Assembly: GCA_023974075.1 (NCBI GenBank)
Contig: CM043788.1
Coordinates: 15,215,428 to 15,279,427 of the forward strand
DNA: 64,000 bases
Direction: 5' to 3'
Source: Chaenocephalus aceratus
Lineage: Eukaryota > Chordata > Actinopteri > Perciformes > Channichthyidae
Shown here: piece after piece, positions 26,983 to 42,597 of the stretch
Numbering within the stretch: the first letter of the stretch is position 1
How the letters are laid out: every line of letters starts with the position of its first letter
The notes under the pieces: model-generated
The model's database searches: none
What the model was told of the DNA's origin: nothing
The model's input: only the letters and a program-made list of their open reading frames with translations
Made by a program: the position numbers and the translations under genes

Positions 26983-27285
26983 TATAACCACCTAAGTTCC
27001 ATCCCTCTACTAATTATTATATTGAAAACAATTCATTTTTGTTTTTTTTGTCATAAATAATGAGATAATTCAAATAATGAAACGGGCATTTAAAGGGTTA
27101 AAATCCAGAACATTATTGAATGTTTGGTAGTTTTGAGTACGAAATAAGCTGTTTAAGTGAATCATGAAAAAAAAGGTAGAAAAAAATATTCATGTATGAT
27201 GATTTAATAGCAGTTATATGGGCGTGTACATTTTTGCCACGAAGGGGTCGAAAGGTTGAAAATTCGAGGAGGGCACAAGGGTTAA

Positions 27286-29718
27286 ACCATGTCTCTAACA
27301 TTCTTGAGAGCCAGTCGAATCCCTCCACCAACAATGCCCTTTGTTTCTGTGTCGAGAATATAATGTTTAAAAATGGCGCCTGGGCTCGTTTGTCAAAATG
27401 GATATTTTTGTCGGTCTAAAACGCCCCCCCAGCTTTCCTCCTGCTGTGTCAGACTTTGGGCGTACTGTACCTCATAGCGACTTTGCCAAAGCTTGTACAA
27501 CCGCTCGGTAAAATAGTGCCAAAGCAGTCTGAATAACTCGCCAGAGTGTTTTTGGTAAAAGCTGCCAGCATGTTTCTCGACAGTGACCCACTGTGTTTAA
27601 TACGCTGCTGACTGCCAAGGGTCACTTTCCATTTGGCTTCAGCGCATTGAGATTTAAACAGAAAAAGACATGGAGACAGCGAGAGAGAGAGAGAAGAAGC
27701 AGACATCTGCTGCTGTTTAAGCAGGAAACACCCTTTCTCTGTGATAAATAGATGAACAAGCCCACCTAACACTTTCCCCTAATCAATAATTCAACAGTGA
27801 CCTCATATGAATAGAAACAAGCTCTGAAAATGTAATAACCGCAGCTTTATCCAGCGCAGCCAAACATTTGTCATGTGTCTACATTTTGCATTGTAATATT
27901 TAAATCCCCTTATAAACCTTGTGTTGTTAATTCAAACTGTGTCTCTGAAGATGTGGTAATGTAACACCCAGGGGTGTCAGTAGCATGACACTGACTGCGC
28001 TGTGTGTTTACAAAAGCTAATTCTCATGTCAAACTGAGCTCTTTCTCACAGCTCCCGTCTGCTTGTCTGGAAGGGCTGATGCTTCTGTCGCTTTCTGACT
28101 CTGGCTACATCTTCTTCTACTGGCAGGGATCGTTTTTTGGAGCACAGCAGGAGGCCAACAACTGGCCCCTCTGTGGTCCAATTTCAATCTGCCAAGCATT
28201 GAAATCATGTTGGAGAACAACAGGACGACAAAGGAGAATCTGGTCTGTGGTCGGAGAGTTTCAGGACACATGTCAAGGACGTCAGAAGAAAACGATGGCT
28301 GGAAACTACTCATTTTGGGATTTGTGGAGAGTGGGGACAATACCAGCCGAGGCTTGAGAAGGAGACATTTACACAGAGTAGGAGGGATATCATTTTGAAA
28401 GAGGTGGAGGATGACAGATAGCTTTCCATACAGGGACTATCCATTTTCCACAGACTAAAAACAGGCATAGCGTCTCACAGTTGTTTTTAAATAGCAGTAT
28501 ACAAAATGTGCTTTATTTAAGCCCTAAAACTGAACAGACATTAAAATATAATCCTGGTATATTGAATGTTAGATCCTGTTTTTTCATGGTTTGGGCAATT
28601 TTTGTTCTGGTCATGATAAAAATAGACTCCGCAAAGTAATTGCTTGGACACAAAGATTTACAAAATCCAGTGAGTCAGAAACACGAGCAGTCAAATGGTC
28701 AGCTGAGTGTTAAACAAGCCAATAGTTGAGCTGGGAACCATTTGTGAACACGAAGTGATTGCCCCCAAAATTACGATTATAATATATAAAAATACTTTAT
28801 GCACAAGTATAAGTAGTATAAGTACAGTAGTAAAAAGTTAATTTGGAAAACAGAACATTTTAAAAAGGTACACCCTAGTGTTTCAACTGGGTATCACAAC
28901 TTTTCATCAGACGTTAGAGTTTCTTTGGTCATCATGTAAGGTAAGTATTGAATGTGGCCTTTGTTTTGACTCCAGTTCAATGGTTGGGTCAAGTAATCTC
29001 TATGGAAACTGAACAAACATTATATAGTTGTTAAGACTAGTTAAGCTAATTATTTTAATGCGAAGTGTTTGTTTATTGTAAACAATTTGGTTATAATCTT
29101 TTCAACAACTCACACTACCAAACTCTTAGATTATACTTCCTCCTCTAGCCCTTTTATAAGTATTTTGGACAGGTGCAGTCATTAACTGAGAATGTCTGTC
29201 CAAGGAAAGTTTTTCTTTTTTAAGTCAGAAAATGTGTGGAATATTGTGGTTCTTCCTCTCTACAATTCTGAATCTATTTAGCTACTTCCACGGACCCGTC
29301 ACTACTTCACAACCCCACCTTTGTTCATAACTACTCAGCCTGATTTAGGCAGACCCCCATCAGTGGCACCACCCACCCTATTTTACTGCTGTTGCCAACA
29401 GGAGATATAAAGGGCAAAAAAAAGACAAGTCTAAGGATTAAAAAGTGTGTGTCTGGGATATGAATAATGTATGAGTGGCAGGTCTGATTGATGTGGGGTA
29501 TTGGGTTTCCAGCCAGCCAGTGGAGGGGCTGTGTGTGTCCGTGCCCAAAACTCCATCACAGAGCACTGCTGACTTCAAAGGGTGTGGTCTGGACTCACTC
29601 ATACACAAACTCTCTTTGACACACCACACACAACTATTCACTCACACTCTTTGAACCACACATAGATGAAGACACACATCTGCACACTCTATTTCCTCAC
29701 ATTTTTGTGAAAAAAAAT
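27286..29718. other. unique intron sequence
   Basis: No coding sequence or recognisable repeat. The longest open frames (28004-28357 and its antisense) show no family features or codon-like conservation that I can identify. Confidence 0.5.
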
Positions 29719-30019
<301 letters not shown>

Positions 30020-30477
30020 CTCCCAAACAGGAACACACAGGCTGCTGTGTGCTGGATGGTGGGTCTGGGATATGGGTGGAGGCAGGCCTGGCTTTCCACA
30101 CCTGTGTTTGCAGCAGTAATTAAGGGCGCATGCTATTTCGAGGGCTGCTCTCACACACACACTCTGAAGCATACAGAGGGAGCTCTCAGTGCCTGAAGCG
30201 TACAGTTCACGTAGGCTGGTGTTTGCACAGCAGCGCAGCGCCTTGTGTTTTCTGTGGTTGGACAGTGTGAATGCTAGTGGAAAGATCTAAATGGACTGTA
30301 AATACAAACAGTCATATTTCCAGTTCCAGGTCATTTAAGAGCTAGTCATGGTTGGCCCACGCAGGCCTTTATGACATGACAGACAGCAAACCTCAAGCAG
30401 TAGCCATGTTAGTGCTGGAGTGCTGATTAAAAAAAAAAAAAATGCAGGAAAATTCTACCGGCAGATACTCAGCTAAA

Positions 30478-30808
30478 TGCTGCCGTGATTAAACGCCATA
30501 TTATGTTCAGAACCACATCAAGAATTATTTCTGAAACAGTATGGAGCTCAAATGCTTTTTCTCTTGTGGCTTTACCACAAGGTGAGTACCCGTCGTCATA
30601 AAGCAAGCTCCCCCTTTCCGACATTTCGTCATATCGGCAGCTAATCTGGATCAGCCCCGTTGTACCCCCGTTTTTAGAGATTTGGGTACGGAGGAAAAGA
30701 GAGGGGGTTTTATTTTCTGACACTTTGTGAGTCTCCTTACACACAGGGGACACATATTTATGTATAAAGACATCAAACAGTGCATGTTGCATGATAGGGG
30801 ACCTTTCA
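30478..30808 (+). mobile_element. MITE copy, family A2
   Basis: It matches the split copy at 58770-59016 plus 62430-62790. Shared blocks are GAAACAGTATGGAGCTCAAA, TTTGGGTACGGAGGAAAAG and GGGGACACATATTTATGTAT. The right end reads GCATGATAGGGGACCTTT. It serves as the uninterrupted reference for the insertion at 59017. Confidence 0.75.
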
Positions 30809-30923
30809 ATTATCTATATAAAATGAAGTGATCAATTTTGACCTTGTAGTTATACACAAATTAGGTAATCCGTGTCTTCTGGAAGTAAACGGGAAATTAT
30901 AAATTAAATCTAATGCCATATAG

Positions 30924-32089
30924 CAGTGCTTCTCAAACTTTTTTCAGTCATATACCCCCTTTGAAACATTTTCTCAGCCAAGTACCCCCTGACCGACCCC
31001 GAAAATGTTTGATCGAAAAAGCCTATACAAATAATTCCAATATAGTGATGTTCCCTCAGTTAGACCCTCCAGACAAACGCGGGCTAAAATCCTTGATTAT
31101 GCGATTAAACATGCAGGGTTTTTATGTGATTACACGCGGTGAAATTGCGGGAAGTTGCAAAATATGCTAAACATTTTTTTTTTAATATTGGGCTGTCTTA
31201 TGTATTATCTGCCACTAACGTTAAACCCCTTTACTATTCAATTAAACACATTCAATGTTTATGTATTGTAAAAGCAATTGAACACACACACACACAGTTT
31301 TTCATTTACTTGTTCGTTATCTGACCAGCTTCAATCTTGTAGGCTTCTCACTTAGTTTCTTGTAGCCCTCGAAAGGGTTTTGGAGGTTTAAACATCGGGG
31401 TACTGCTTTGCCCGGTCTTTAGCAGAAATGTTCGTCGGTAAATGAGATGGATTAGATTTTTTCATCTTGGTGTTTTCTCTCTCGCGTGAGTTCCTCACGT
31501 TCACTCTACGGTGTTGTTTACCTTCTGTGATGCGCGAGCTGATGACGTCGCGTCATCATCATCACTTCACGTCAAGACCTATGGTCAAGACGAGTTAACT
31601 TTTTTTTCTCTCAACTTTGTGTGGAAAAATGCGGGGATTATGCGCCCTTTTAAAAATCTGCGCCATTTTGCTGATTATGCGATCGCATACTCACGTTTTT
31701 TTGGAGGGTCTACTCAGTGTGTGATTTATTAACTCCTTGACAACAAACTAAGCAGGGAAAAAAAAAAAAAATGTAAACTGATTTTTCAAAGGACTTTTTC
31801 AACTGAAGTAATATCTGTTTAACAAACCAATGAACAAAATGATATATTATGCTATAAAATACACCAATTTGACATGTTTATATGAGGACCCCATTGGTGG
31901 TTCTAGGAATATTTTATATCAAATTGTGTTTTCTATTTAACTTATTGTACTACGATTATTTTTGTAATCATGCATGGTATTTTTTTAATTAACTTTTTCT
32001 TTTTTTTTTCTTTTTTTAAATCTCACGTACCCCCTGCAGTACCCCAACGTACCCCTAGGGGTCCGCGTATCCCCATTTGAGAATCACTG
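30924..32089. mobile_element. hAT element (Charlie-like ends), 8-bp target duplication
   Basis: The perfect direct repeat CCATATAG occurs at 30916-30923 and 32090-32097. The ends are CAGTGCTTCTCAAA and TTTGAGAATCACTG, near-perfect inverted repeats, followed by the ACCCCC-rich subterminal sequence seen in Charlie-type hATs. Total length is 1166 bp, of which 652 bp is a later insertion. No transposase fragment is seen. Confidence 0.93.
31061..31712. mobile_element. DNA transposon nested in the 30924-32089 hAT
   Basis: Both ends are TAGACCCTCCA-type inverted repeats (TAGACCCTCC at 31061 and GGAGGGTCTA at 31703-31712). The direct repeat CTCAGT occurs at 31055-31060 and 31713-31718, suggesting a 6-bp target duplication. 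Subterminal GATTATGCGAT motifs occur at both ends. No coding sequence. A 6-bp duplication is unusual for common fish superfamilies, so I leave it unassigned. Confidence 0.8.
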
Positions 32090-32463
32090 CCATATAGTGT
32101 CCAACAAGCATTTCTGGAGAATGTTCAATATAACAGTGCTAAAAGAGTTGTAATGTATGGCAGTCATTTGTAGGGTGTGGTTACGAACTGTGTACTTTTA
32201 AGGCTACCGACCAAATCGCGTACTACTGAGTTGTGTTAACGTTAAATCAACAGGTGCCACATTTGTTACCCTTGAGCGCATCTGGGCTAGCGAGTATGAG
32301 TTGGCTGAAATTATATTTTCATATTTACAGAGAGATTATAGTAACATGTTATTATGGGTACAGGTATCTGTTCAAATGAGCACTAGTCACAGGTCAAATG
32401 AGTAAAATTGGGAAAAGCAGATAATCACATACTTCATTTACAGTAGCATCTATTCTGTTCTGG

Positions 32464-32468
<5 letters not shown>

Positions 32469-32502
<34 letters not shown>
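32469..32502. repeat. (TA)n microsatellite
   Basis: A pure TA tract of about 34 bp followed by a short CACACA run. Confidence 0.95.
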
Positions 32503-32508
<6 letters not shown>

Positions 32509-33214
32509 GTATATCTGGTGTATTTCTAAATCCTCCCACATAGCCACTACATAAGACCACTTTACCCCACACACACAGACAAGTCATAGCAGTCTGCAGC
32601 TCCAGGATCTCAAGGAATAAAACAAGCATGACGGGCCATGACAGTCACCAATCTGAAAGGTCTATACTTAGGAGTTGCGCTGGTTTGGAGAGCAACGAGG
32701 CAAGCTATTGAAAAGCGTAAGATTGGAAAAGATGGGGAGTAAACACAGGGAGGGAGAAATATGCCTATTCGTTCCCTCTCCTCCTCGCTCCCTCGCAATC
32801 TCGTAAACACACGCGCACGGTAATTACGCCTCATTAGGGCGCTCAGGGCCTTTCATGTAGCTGCTGAACATGAACACCGTATCTCCCCTCTGGCCCACAG
32901 ACATAAACAAACACTTCAGTTGGCCTGCCCTCTGGAGCCACGGAGCCTCCGCTCCACCACGGACAAGTAGGGATTCCCCTACGCCACGGCGCATGTGTCC
33001 ACCTCTCCCTGCACATCTCCACTCTTGCTCTTCTTCTGTGCTTTCCCTGTTCTCTAAACAGGTCCTGCCTTGGGTCTCGTCATGCTGCTTCCCTGATGGC
33101 TTCCTCAGGATTGTAGCTGACATCCTCGTGGATTTATCTTCTTATTACAGACACATGCATTTCCTAACATTCGGTCTATATGCTGTAAAATGTATTATCT
33201 CTTCGATTTACACA

Positions 33215-33503
33215 CGGCATCTATTGCACGTCTGTCCGTCCTTCCTCTGTTGCTCTCCCTGAGGTTTCTCCCATTTTTTCCCCTTAAAACTGTGGGTTTT
33301 CTCTGGAAGTTTTTCCTTGTACGATGTGAGGGTTTAAGGATAGAGGGTGTCGTTTTTCTCATACTGATATTCTGAACAAACTGTGCTGTTGTATTTGCTG
33401 TAAAGTGTCTCTACTGTAGGCTATTTTTATTATATGTACAGCACTTTGGCTCGACCAAAAATCGTTTATAAATGTGCTATATAAATAAAACTTGATTTGA
33501 TTT
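33215..33503 (+). mobile_element. L2-like LINE 3' end
   Basis: GGTTTCTCCCATTTTTTCCC, TTTTTCCTTGTACGATGTGAG and TACAGCACTTTGGCTCGAC lead to a tail AAATGTGCTATATAAATAAA followed by short TTGATTTGATTTGA repeats. This is the 3' terminal pattern I recall for L2-type LINEs in fish. No reverse transcriptase coding is present, so it is a 5'-truncated copy. Confidence 0.7.
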
Positions 33504-34472
33504 GATAAACAGACAGAAAAATGAAAACAGCAAGAGGGAGCGAGAGTTGAAGACAGAGAAAGAGGGAGACTGGACTCAGAGAGCTGCCTGCTGTCGGTCG
33601 ATAATGATATAATGAGAGGACTGCAGTGTTTAGTGGGTGGCTCTTTTTATAGTAACTGTCAGGACAAATGTGCAATCATTCATTTTTGATTGAGTGAGTA
33701 AGTGAGTGTGTGCGCTCTCTTGTCTAGATGTGTATGGCGGGAAACTGACTAGGGGATTGTGACGTGTGTCAAAGAAAGAGACGTAGAGAGTGAGGGAAAG
33801 CTAAGTAGGGAAAATGTAAAAGGAAAGGAAGAAAAAAGGTGTCATATAAGGAGAAGAAAAAGGCTGACATTGATTGGAGGGTCAGCGAGAGGTGACGGCC
33901 GGGTCAAGCGGAGGTCAAATAAGGTGCAAAACGAGTAACTCTGGTGCAAGTTTAGAATGAAAACAAACCTCTGCCATCACTGCAGGTCACAGTCGGGGCC
34001 TCCCCCTCAGATTACTCACACAAAGACACACACTCATATTGCTGGTGCCACTTAATTAAAAAAGAGATCCCTGGCACTCCCTCAGAAAGTCCCACCTTCT
34101 AAAAGCAAATACACTGCTCTCCATTGCTGCTGTTTTAACAAGGATAGGGTTCAATACAAGCAGCGTGGAGTGAAAGCCTCATTGTGGTGGATAGAGTGGC
34201 TCTGAACGCCATGCCAGTTCTCTCCTCCTCCATCACACAGACACCTCGCAACAGCATTTCTTCACCAATTATATACAGGGATCCTACCTCGCTGTACATG
34301 TGCACAAGCTCGTCTGAATTATATGAAAATATGTGTGTTTTAATCTTAAGTATTTTGAACTGTGACTTGTTGTGACCAGGCCCAGCGAAGTATTGCAAAC
34401 ACGTGTCAATGCTACAAGTGTAACAACAAATGTTTTGTCTGAGTGCCATACGGGGACATACAGCCGGTGTAA

Positions 34473-35093
34473 AGGCCCTGACACACCAAGCAGTCACCAG
34501 AGGACTAGCCGACGCTGAAGTCGGCTGTTGCCTGGCCGTGTTCTCCTGCGTTTTGGCCATGTGTCGCACGGGAACACACCGCACCGACTTCAGTGCGTGA
34601 GTGGCAATAACTCTCCTTACCAGCAGGCGGCGGTAGTGTGTATTCGTCATTCAAAAGAGGCAACAACCGGAAGACAGAGAAGAAGAAGAGTATCTTTTCT
34701 CCGTAATATCATACAGAGCTGGCCTCTCCTGGATCAAGGTGATGAGCAGGTCTTCGTTTGCATCATTCCAGATCGCCATGATGAGATGAAAATGAATAGC
34801 AGTCTGTGTGTGCCTTCTTAAATCGTTTGTTTACGTCCCTCACTTCCGCTTCGCTTCTCATGCACTGATTTGCTAGCTGAACAGCCAATCAGAGTGATTA
34901 TTTGGTCCGACTGCCAGACCCGATGCATGGCCGATTCAACATGTTGAATCGGCCATGCATCGGGTCTGGCAGTCCAAATAAGGCGTGTCACGGTCGACGG
35001 TGCGGGACACACCAACCTGACTACGGCGCCGCGAATGCCCGACAGCCTCTGACGGCCTCTGACTCCCAAAATCGGGTTGGTGTGTCAGGGCCT
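34473..35093. mobile_element. Harbinger-like MITE with 3-bp TAA duplication
   Basis: The ends are exact inverted repeats AGGCCCTGACACACCAA (34473) and TTGGTGTGTCAGGGCCT (ending 35093). Both sides carry TAA (34470-34472 and 35094-35096), as expected for PIF/Harbinger insertions. It is 621 bp with no transposase. It contains a long perfect palindrome at 34909-34974 and several CCGAC/GTCGG motifs. Confidence 0.85.
34909..34974. repeat. 66-bp perfect palindrome
   Basis: Bases 34909-34941 are the exact reverse complement of 34942-34974, with no loop and centre CAACATGTTG. Outside it, TTTGG and CCAAA continue the symmetry after a 4-base offset. It lies inside the MITE at 34473-35093. Confidence 0.95.
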
Positions 35094-35096
35094 TAA

Positions 35097-37749
<2,653 letters not shown>

Positions 37750-38679
37750 CACCCTACACCCACACAAACCTGTCAAACGCAGCACTAAACCGCAGGACAA
37801 TAAACTCTATGGCCTTTGTTTCCTGTTTTAAATCAAGACAACTGAAATAAGCCACAAAAAATACAGCGCTGTTAAATCAGTGTGCGTGTTTAAAACAATA
37901 AAGCATTCCTGGTGGGAAAAGTGTTGCACAGTCACTGGCTGCCTCCGATTATATTTACTGGATATTGGATTAGACCGTTGTTGGTGTTGGGTACTTTACA
38001 CGGAAGTGTTCTTAAGTTAGTAGTCCATCTGTTGGCTTTGATATACATTCTTTTATCAGATATTCCCTCAATTAGATCAAGTAGTGTAATGTAAGAATGT
38101 ATATATTTGTACTTATACTTAGTTCAAAGTAAGGTAATAGGGGGGAATTGGGGTTCGTATCAGTACCAAAACTCTTTTACTTGCAAAGTTACAAAAAAAA
38201 AACAATGGTTTGTTTTTGGAGATATTAGCTTCATAATGGACCAATTTCAATAAAAGAGAAACAAACCACAGTTTTCTTGTTGTAAGAACTGTTGTTGCCT
38301 CATCTTCTGCTTCTTGGTATTCAAAACAAATACACTCAAAGCTAAAATTGGCATTGGGAGAATTAGAACGTTTTATGACAGCAGACAACAGGGTTTATGG
38401 TGTCAATTTTGTACATGAAGTACCTTTGAAATAGTTTCCCGCGTATAAAACAATTTGGGTAATTCATATTTTGTTCTCTTTTGTCTCTCATACATCCGTG
38501 TGTCTTTATTGACAAAAATGTCACTTTGTCTAGCTAACCATCGTCCAGTCAGTCTCTGTATCTGTGTCTTTGCTTTCTGCAGGACTCCGGGGTGCAAACT
38601 ATCCTGCGGGCTTCATATGAAAGCTGAGGACTCTGGTTACACTAGGCGGCGAGGGGAAAAAGGAGAGAAAAACAGATCT

Positions 38680-38713
38680 GAAGAAGAAGAAGAAGAAGAA
38701 GAAGAAGAAGAAG
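38680..38713. repeat. (GAA)n microsatellite
   Basis: About 11 GAA units on the + strand in a purine-rich context. Confidence 0.95.
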
Positions 38714-41700
38714 GAGAGCATCTGCTTTCATCCTCAACCCAGCAGGAGAGAGCTTAGGCCTGTCACACTGAGAGAGACGGCCAGCTGCGGCTGCTGCCTC
38801 CGGAGCACACACACATAAAACACACGATACAAACTTGGAGAAAAATACAGAATATTCTTGTAGTACCATTAAATCTCAGTATCGCATGAATTCCTCTTAT
38901 TTTTGCTATTATAAAGACATACTCCTTATATTAAGGCATTCAATAAAATACAGGGGAAATCTTGTACTGCAAAGTAGGTTCTAACGGGTCCACAACGTTC
39001 TTTCCAACATGAAGGACTTTGTACTCATTCAAAAAAGAAAACAAGAGAAAGACAATCCTCATACCACAGCCATCAAAGGCATCCAGCTGGACATACCCTC
39101 TATTTGAAAAGGCAAAAACATACACCACCCAGGTGTTTTGGCCTCCATCAGGCAGAAAGAGTCATTGGCGTGCCTACTTTAAGTGTACTGAAGATGTTTG
39201 GTGCCAATCATTTGAACATGATTTGCACTCACAATCAATACCGCAGTAAAAAAGTATTAATCCTGACATACATTTGCCTTAGAACTTCCAAAAGTCGTTC
39301 CTTAACTGGAGAGGGGAGACTTTTTTTTAACGGTATTTTTATAGGTTCTTGACTTCCACTTCTTTATGAAACAGCCTTGAAACAGGAAAATATAGCTATT
39401 ACATGTGTCAAACGTAATCATCTTTACGACCTACTGCTGGAAAAGTGGGATAATGAGTGCTCCTCGCGTCATTTTTGGGATGGTAAGTGAACACGATCAC
39501 AAACACTGAACAATAAGATTGGGTATACAGTTGTGAAGCACTTCAAACTAAATAATTCAGAGACATTTGAGAGAAGAATGAGAACCAAAACGCAAAAGAG
39601 CGATTGGAGGACAGACAAACAACATCTGGTTTAACCAACAAGAAAAAAGATTAGAGAAGAAATCCATTTAGTAGCATTTCTGGAGCTTGCACAATCTTGC
39701 TTGAGAGATTGGATTACCACTTTTTGTTTTTCGCAGGCACATCAAAGACTCACTGTTGGCCCGAAAATGTATATTAAAAGTTCATTTTCAACTTGAAATG
39801 GGAATTTCTCAAATATCTTTTCAATGATAATTCTCAAAGTTGATTGTTTAAAAAGAGCAAACGTAATATTGCAATTTGTTATCTTTCATATGGTCCCAAT
39901 TAATGATCCGTCCATTACATGTATGTTTCCAGTGTCTCCAGGATTAATCCATCCTTTATCAACTCATCTTGTCCATGGACAGCAGAAGGTTGAGTTGTGA
40001 AGAGGTGAAGCATGCAAAATATAAAAGAAAAAACCAAACTAGGGTTTCGCCTTGGCAAGAAATGGTGATGTAACAGCTAATAATTACAGTCCTCCTTTGT
40101 TTAGAAGATTATTTAAAGAGTTGTGGTTTCATTGATATAGAAACAGATTGTATTCATATAAAACTCCTCATGTCCTTGCCAATTTTACCTTTGATCAATT
40201 CTCACAGACAAGTGCTTTACGGCTAAAGCTGACTAGGAAGAAACCAAAGTGGTAGGGAGGAAAAAAAGGACGCAAACTGAGGGGAAAATAAGAAAGCTGT
40301 TCCCTGAAAAACCCCTGAATCTCACCCCAATATTGAGGACACTTCTGGGTCGGGTTTCAGTCTGTAAAGCTTTAAACCCTACCGTGGCCCCTTTACAAAA
40401 CCCTAGAGTCTGTGCTGTCATGGATCTGTGTGTTATCTCTTCCTCTATTGTTAGAGCAGCGAGAGGGAGTCACTTTTACACAACCTTCCTCCATTTATCT
40501 TCCCTCAGCTCGGATTATCTGGACTGTGAAAATCCTCCGTATCTCTGCTATATGACTTTGGTACGATGCCACGGTAAATACTCACCTCATGTCCAATGAT
40601 TTAGAATCCGAACAGAGATGGGGCAAGAGAGGAGATCTATTCCTAGTCTCTAACCTGATTCATTATTCTTATCGACAGACCTCCTACGCATCTTTACTGT
40701 GCGAAGTAATCTTTACCTCCCTTTGTTTGTCATGACTAGATCAACAAAAACTCAACTGAGTGTCAAAGCAGAAAATCGAGCCATGTGTGTGGTGATAGCT
40801 TACATTCAAATTATGCAAAAGTAGAATGAAAAGAAAAAAATTAAGTGATTTACTGACACAAAAGTTACCATTGACCAGTTGAATAAGCACACATTGCAGT
40901 TTAAATCTTTCAAGACATTTTAGCTTAAAAGAGGGTAAAGTATTATGTTTAGGTGAAAACTGAACGTTATCCCAAATAATTGTTTCTTTATAATAAAAGC
41001 ATTACTGTTATATGCTTGTGCAAAATCATTCCATCTACCAACAATGTAAACAAAAAAACATAGCTAATAAGCTTTGAAAAAAATAACTACAATTCACAAG
41101 AGACACTTTTAATTAGGGAGAAAAAACACAAAATAATTCCTTTATAATGTCCTCTGGATTTTATATCACTGGATGTTTTTTCTACTGTCCTTCTTGCAAG
41201 AGGATCTCTTGGCACTCCAAATCCAAAAACTACAATTAATTACTATTGATACTGTGAGAAATGTCTTCGGTTGAGCCCATATTTAAAAAGGACATCCTTT
41301 AAAGGCTCCATGGACCAATTAAAGTATTCAGACCTTGGATCAGATATAAATCCTTTATGTTTTTGTTATGTCATCATGTGCTGTACTGTAGGTGTAAATA
41401 TACGCGCGCGTGTGTGCGTGTGCGTGCGTGAGGTTGCTGTAGGCTCAGTAAGCTTGTATTGCTCTGAGCCACAGGGGGGCAAACCCCAGTTTATTAAGCT
41501 GCTGAAAAGGCCATGGGTCGAATTTCACCTGCAATTAATGTCACTAAACACACACCTACAGCTGCTGACGTATACTCATCCTGCTTGTGTGGGATGCTGT
41601 CAACAGGACGGTAGCAACTGACAGTGCCTCTCTCCTTAAATGATCTACACTCCATGAGAATGTGCACACACACACACAGGACTGTATGATAATGTCAGCA

Positions 41701-41896
41701 TGGGTGTGTTGGGCCATCAGTGGTGTTGTTTAGTTGTAGTCAGGAGGTTTTTGGTGATGAAACCTAATGCGCCCTCTCCTCTACTCTATTAGCTCCCATT
41801 TTAGCTCTTTACTACTCCAGCTGTGTTTATTAAACCTTACATAGCGGTCAAAGGTATTTATCAGCTCCCTGAACCACTGTAAAGATCCAGGCATGT

Positions 41897-41897
<1 letters not shown>

Positions 41898-41945
<48 letters not shown>
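41898..41945. repeat. (CA)n microsatellite
   Basis: A pure CA tract of about 48 bp. Confidence 0.95.
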
Positions 41946-41946
<1 letters not shown>

Positions 41947-42489
41947 AAGCAAGGGTACAGCGCCCTCTACAACACAGCGAAGTGCCTTCACAAGTTTCAA
42001 TGCCAAAATGCAAAAGATAGCTCACCATTATTGGTGAAATCAAATGGTATACAAGGTAGCTTTTCCCAAATGTAAAACAAGAGCCCAAACTACGCGCATA
42101 AAATCCCCAGCTGACATGATATCTGTTGTATAAGTGTGATCAGTTAAACATATTTAGCCTATGTTGTGCGTTGTTAGTTCAGTAGCTTTTGAATTTCTTA
42201 ATTGGAGCTGCAACAATTAGTCACAATTTTCATAATCAAATTTGTTTGGTTTTTGGCAAGTTCTCTAGTCCAGTCACTCCAATGTATAGATATGCTGGTT
42301 CCCAGGATCTTCAACAGTTATAAACTGAATACCTTTGGTTTTAGATGGTTGGTCTGACCAAACAAGATATTTGAAGAAGTCACCATGTCTATTCATTTGC
42401 CAGAGATATAGGTCAGTGAAGAAATTATTTGTTTTTTACTTATGGTGTTCTCTTATTAATAACATGTTCCTACTTTTTAATATATTATA

Positions 42490-42590
42490 TGTAAGTCTAC
42501 TCCTTTTACATTTATCTGCACTGTACGTTTGCTGTTGTAATACCATGCATTCCCTGTTGAAGGACAAATAAAGGATTTCTGATTCTGAAA
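42490..42590 (+). mobile_element. LINE-type 3' tail fragment
   Basis: The stretch ends CCCTGTTGAAGGACAAATAA followed by AGGATTTCTGATTCTGA, the short repeated tail typical of CR1/L2-like LINE 3' ends. No coding part is present. Confidence 0.5.
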
Positions 42591-42597
42591 TGGGGAA

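Larger units (their letters stand above)
22823..27281 (+). mobile_element. piggyBac transposon, full-length but inactive
   Basis: The element is flanked by TTAA at 22819-22822 and 27282-27285, the exact target duplication of piggyBac elements. It has perfect 14-bp terminal inverted repeats: CCCTTGTGCCCTCC at 22823-22836 and its complement at 27268-27281. Inside are ~1-kb inverted arms, a compound (GT)n tract and a broken transposase gene read on the + strand. Total length is 4459 bp, about 3.8 kb once the later insertion in the right arm is removed. The transposase is damaged, so the copy cannot mobilise itself. Confidence 0.97.
25786..27281. repeat. piggyBac right inverted arm, interrupted
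   Basis: Reverse complement of the left arm. GCCACGAAGGTGTCCAGAGG occurs at about 25880 and 26221, with a diverged copy at 27236. The last interval is about 1015 bp instead of ~350 because a 664-bp element is inserted at 26319. Removing it restores the ~350-bp spacing. Confidence 0.88.
37750..42489. other. intron sequence, few features
   Basis: Apart from the GAA and CA tracts listed separately I see no gene and no recognisable element. The fragment near 42205-42260 (GAGCTGCAACAATTAGTCAC) resembles the start of the repeat at 54437. Confidence 0.45.

Noticed and set aside
27449..28400. Overlapping frames near 27449-27772 and 28004-28398 as a possible intronic gene
   Set aside because: Sense and antisense frames are equally long, with no motif, signal peptide or splice structure. 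They are most likely chance.
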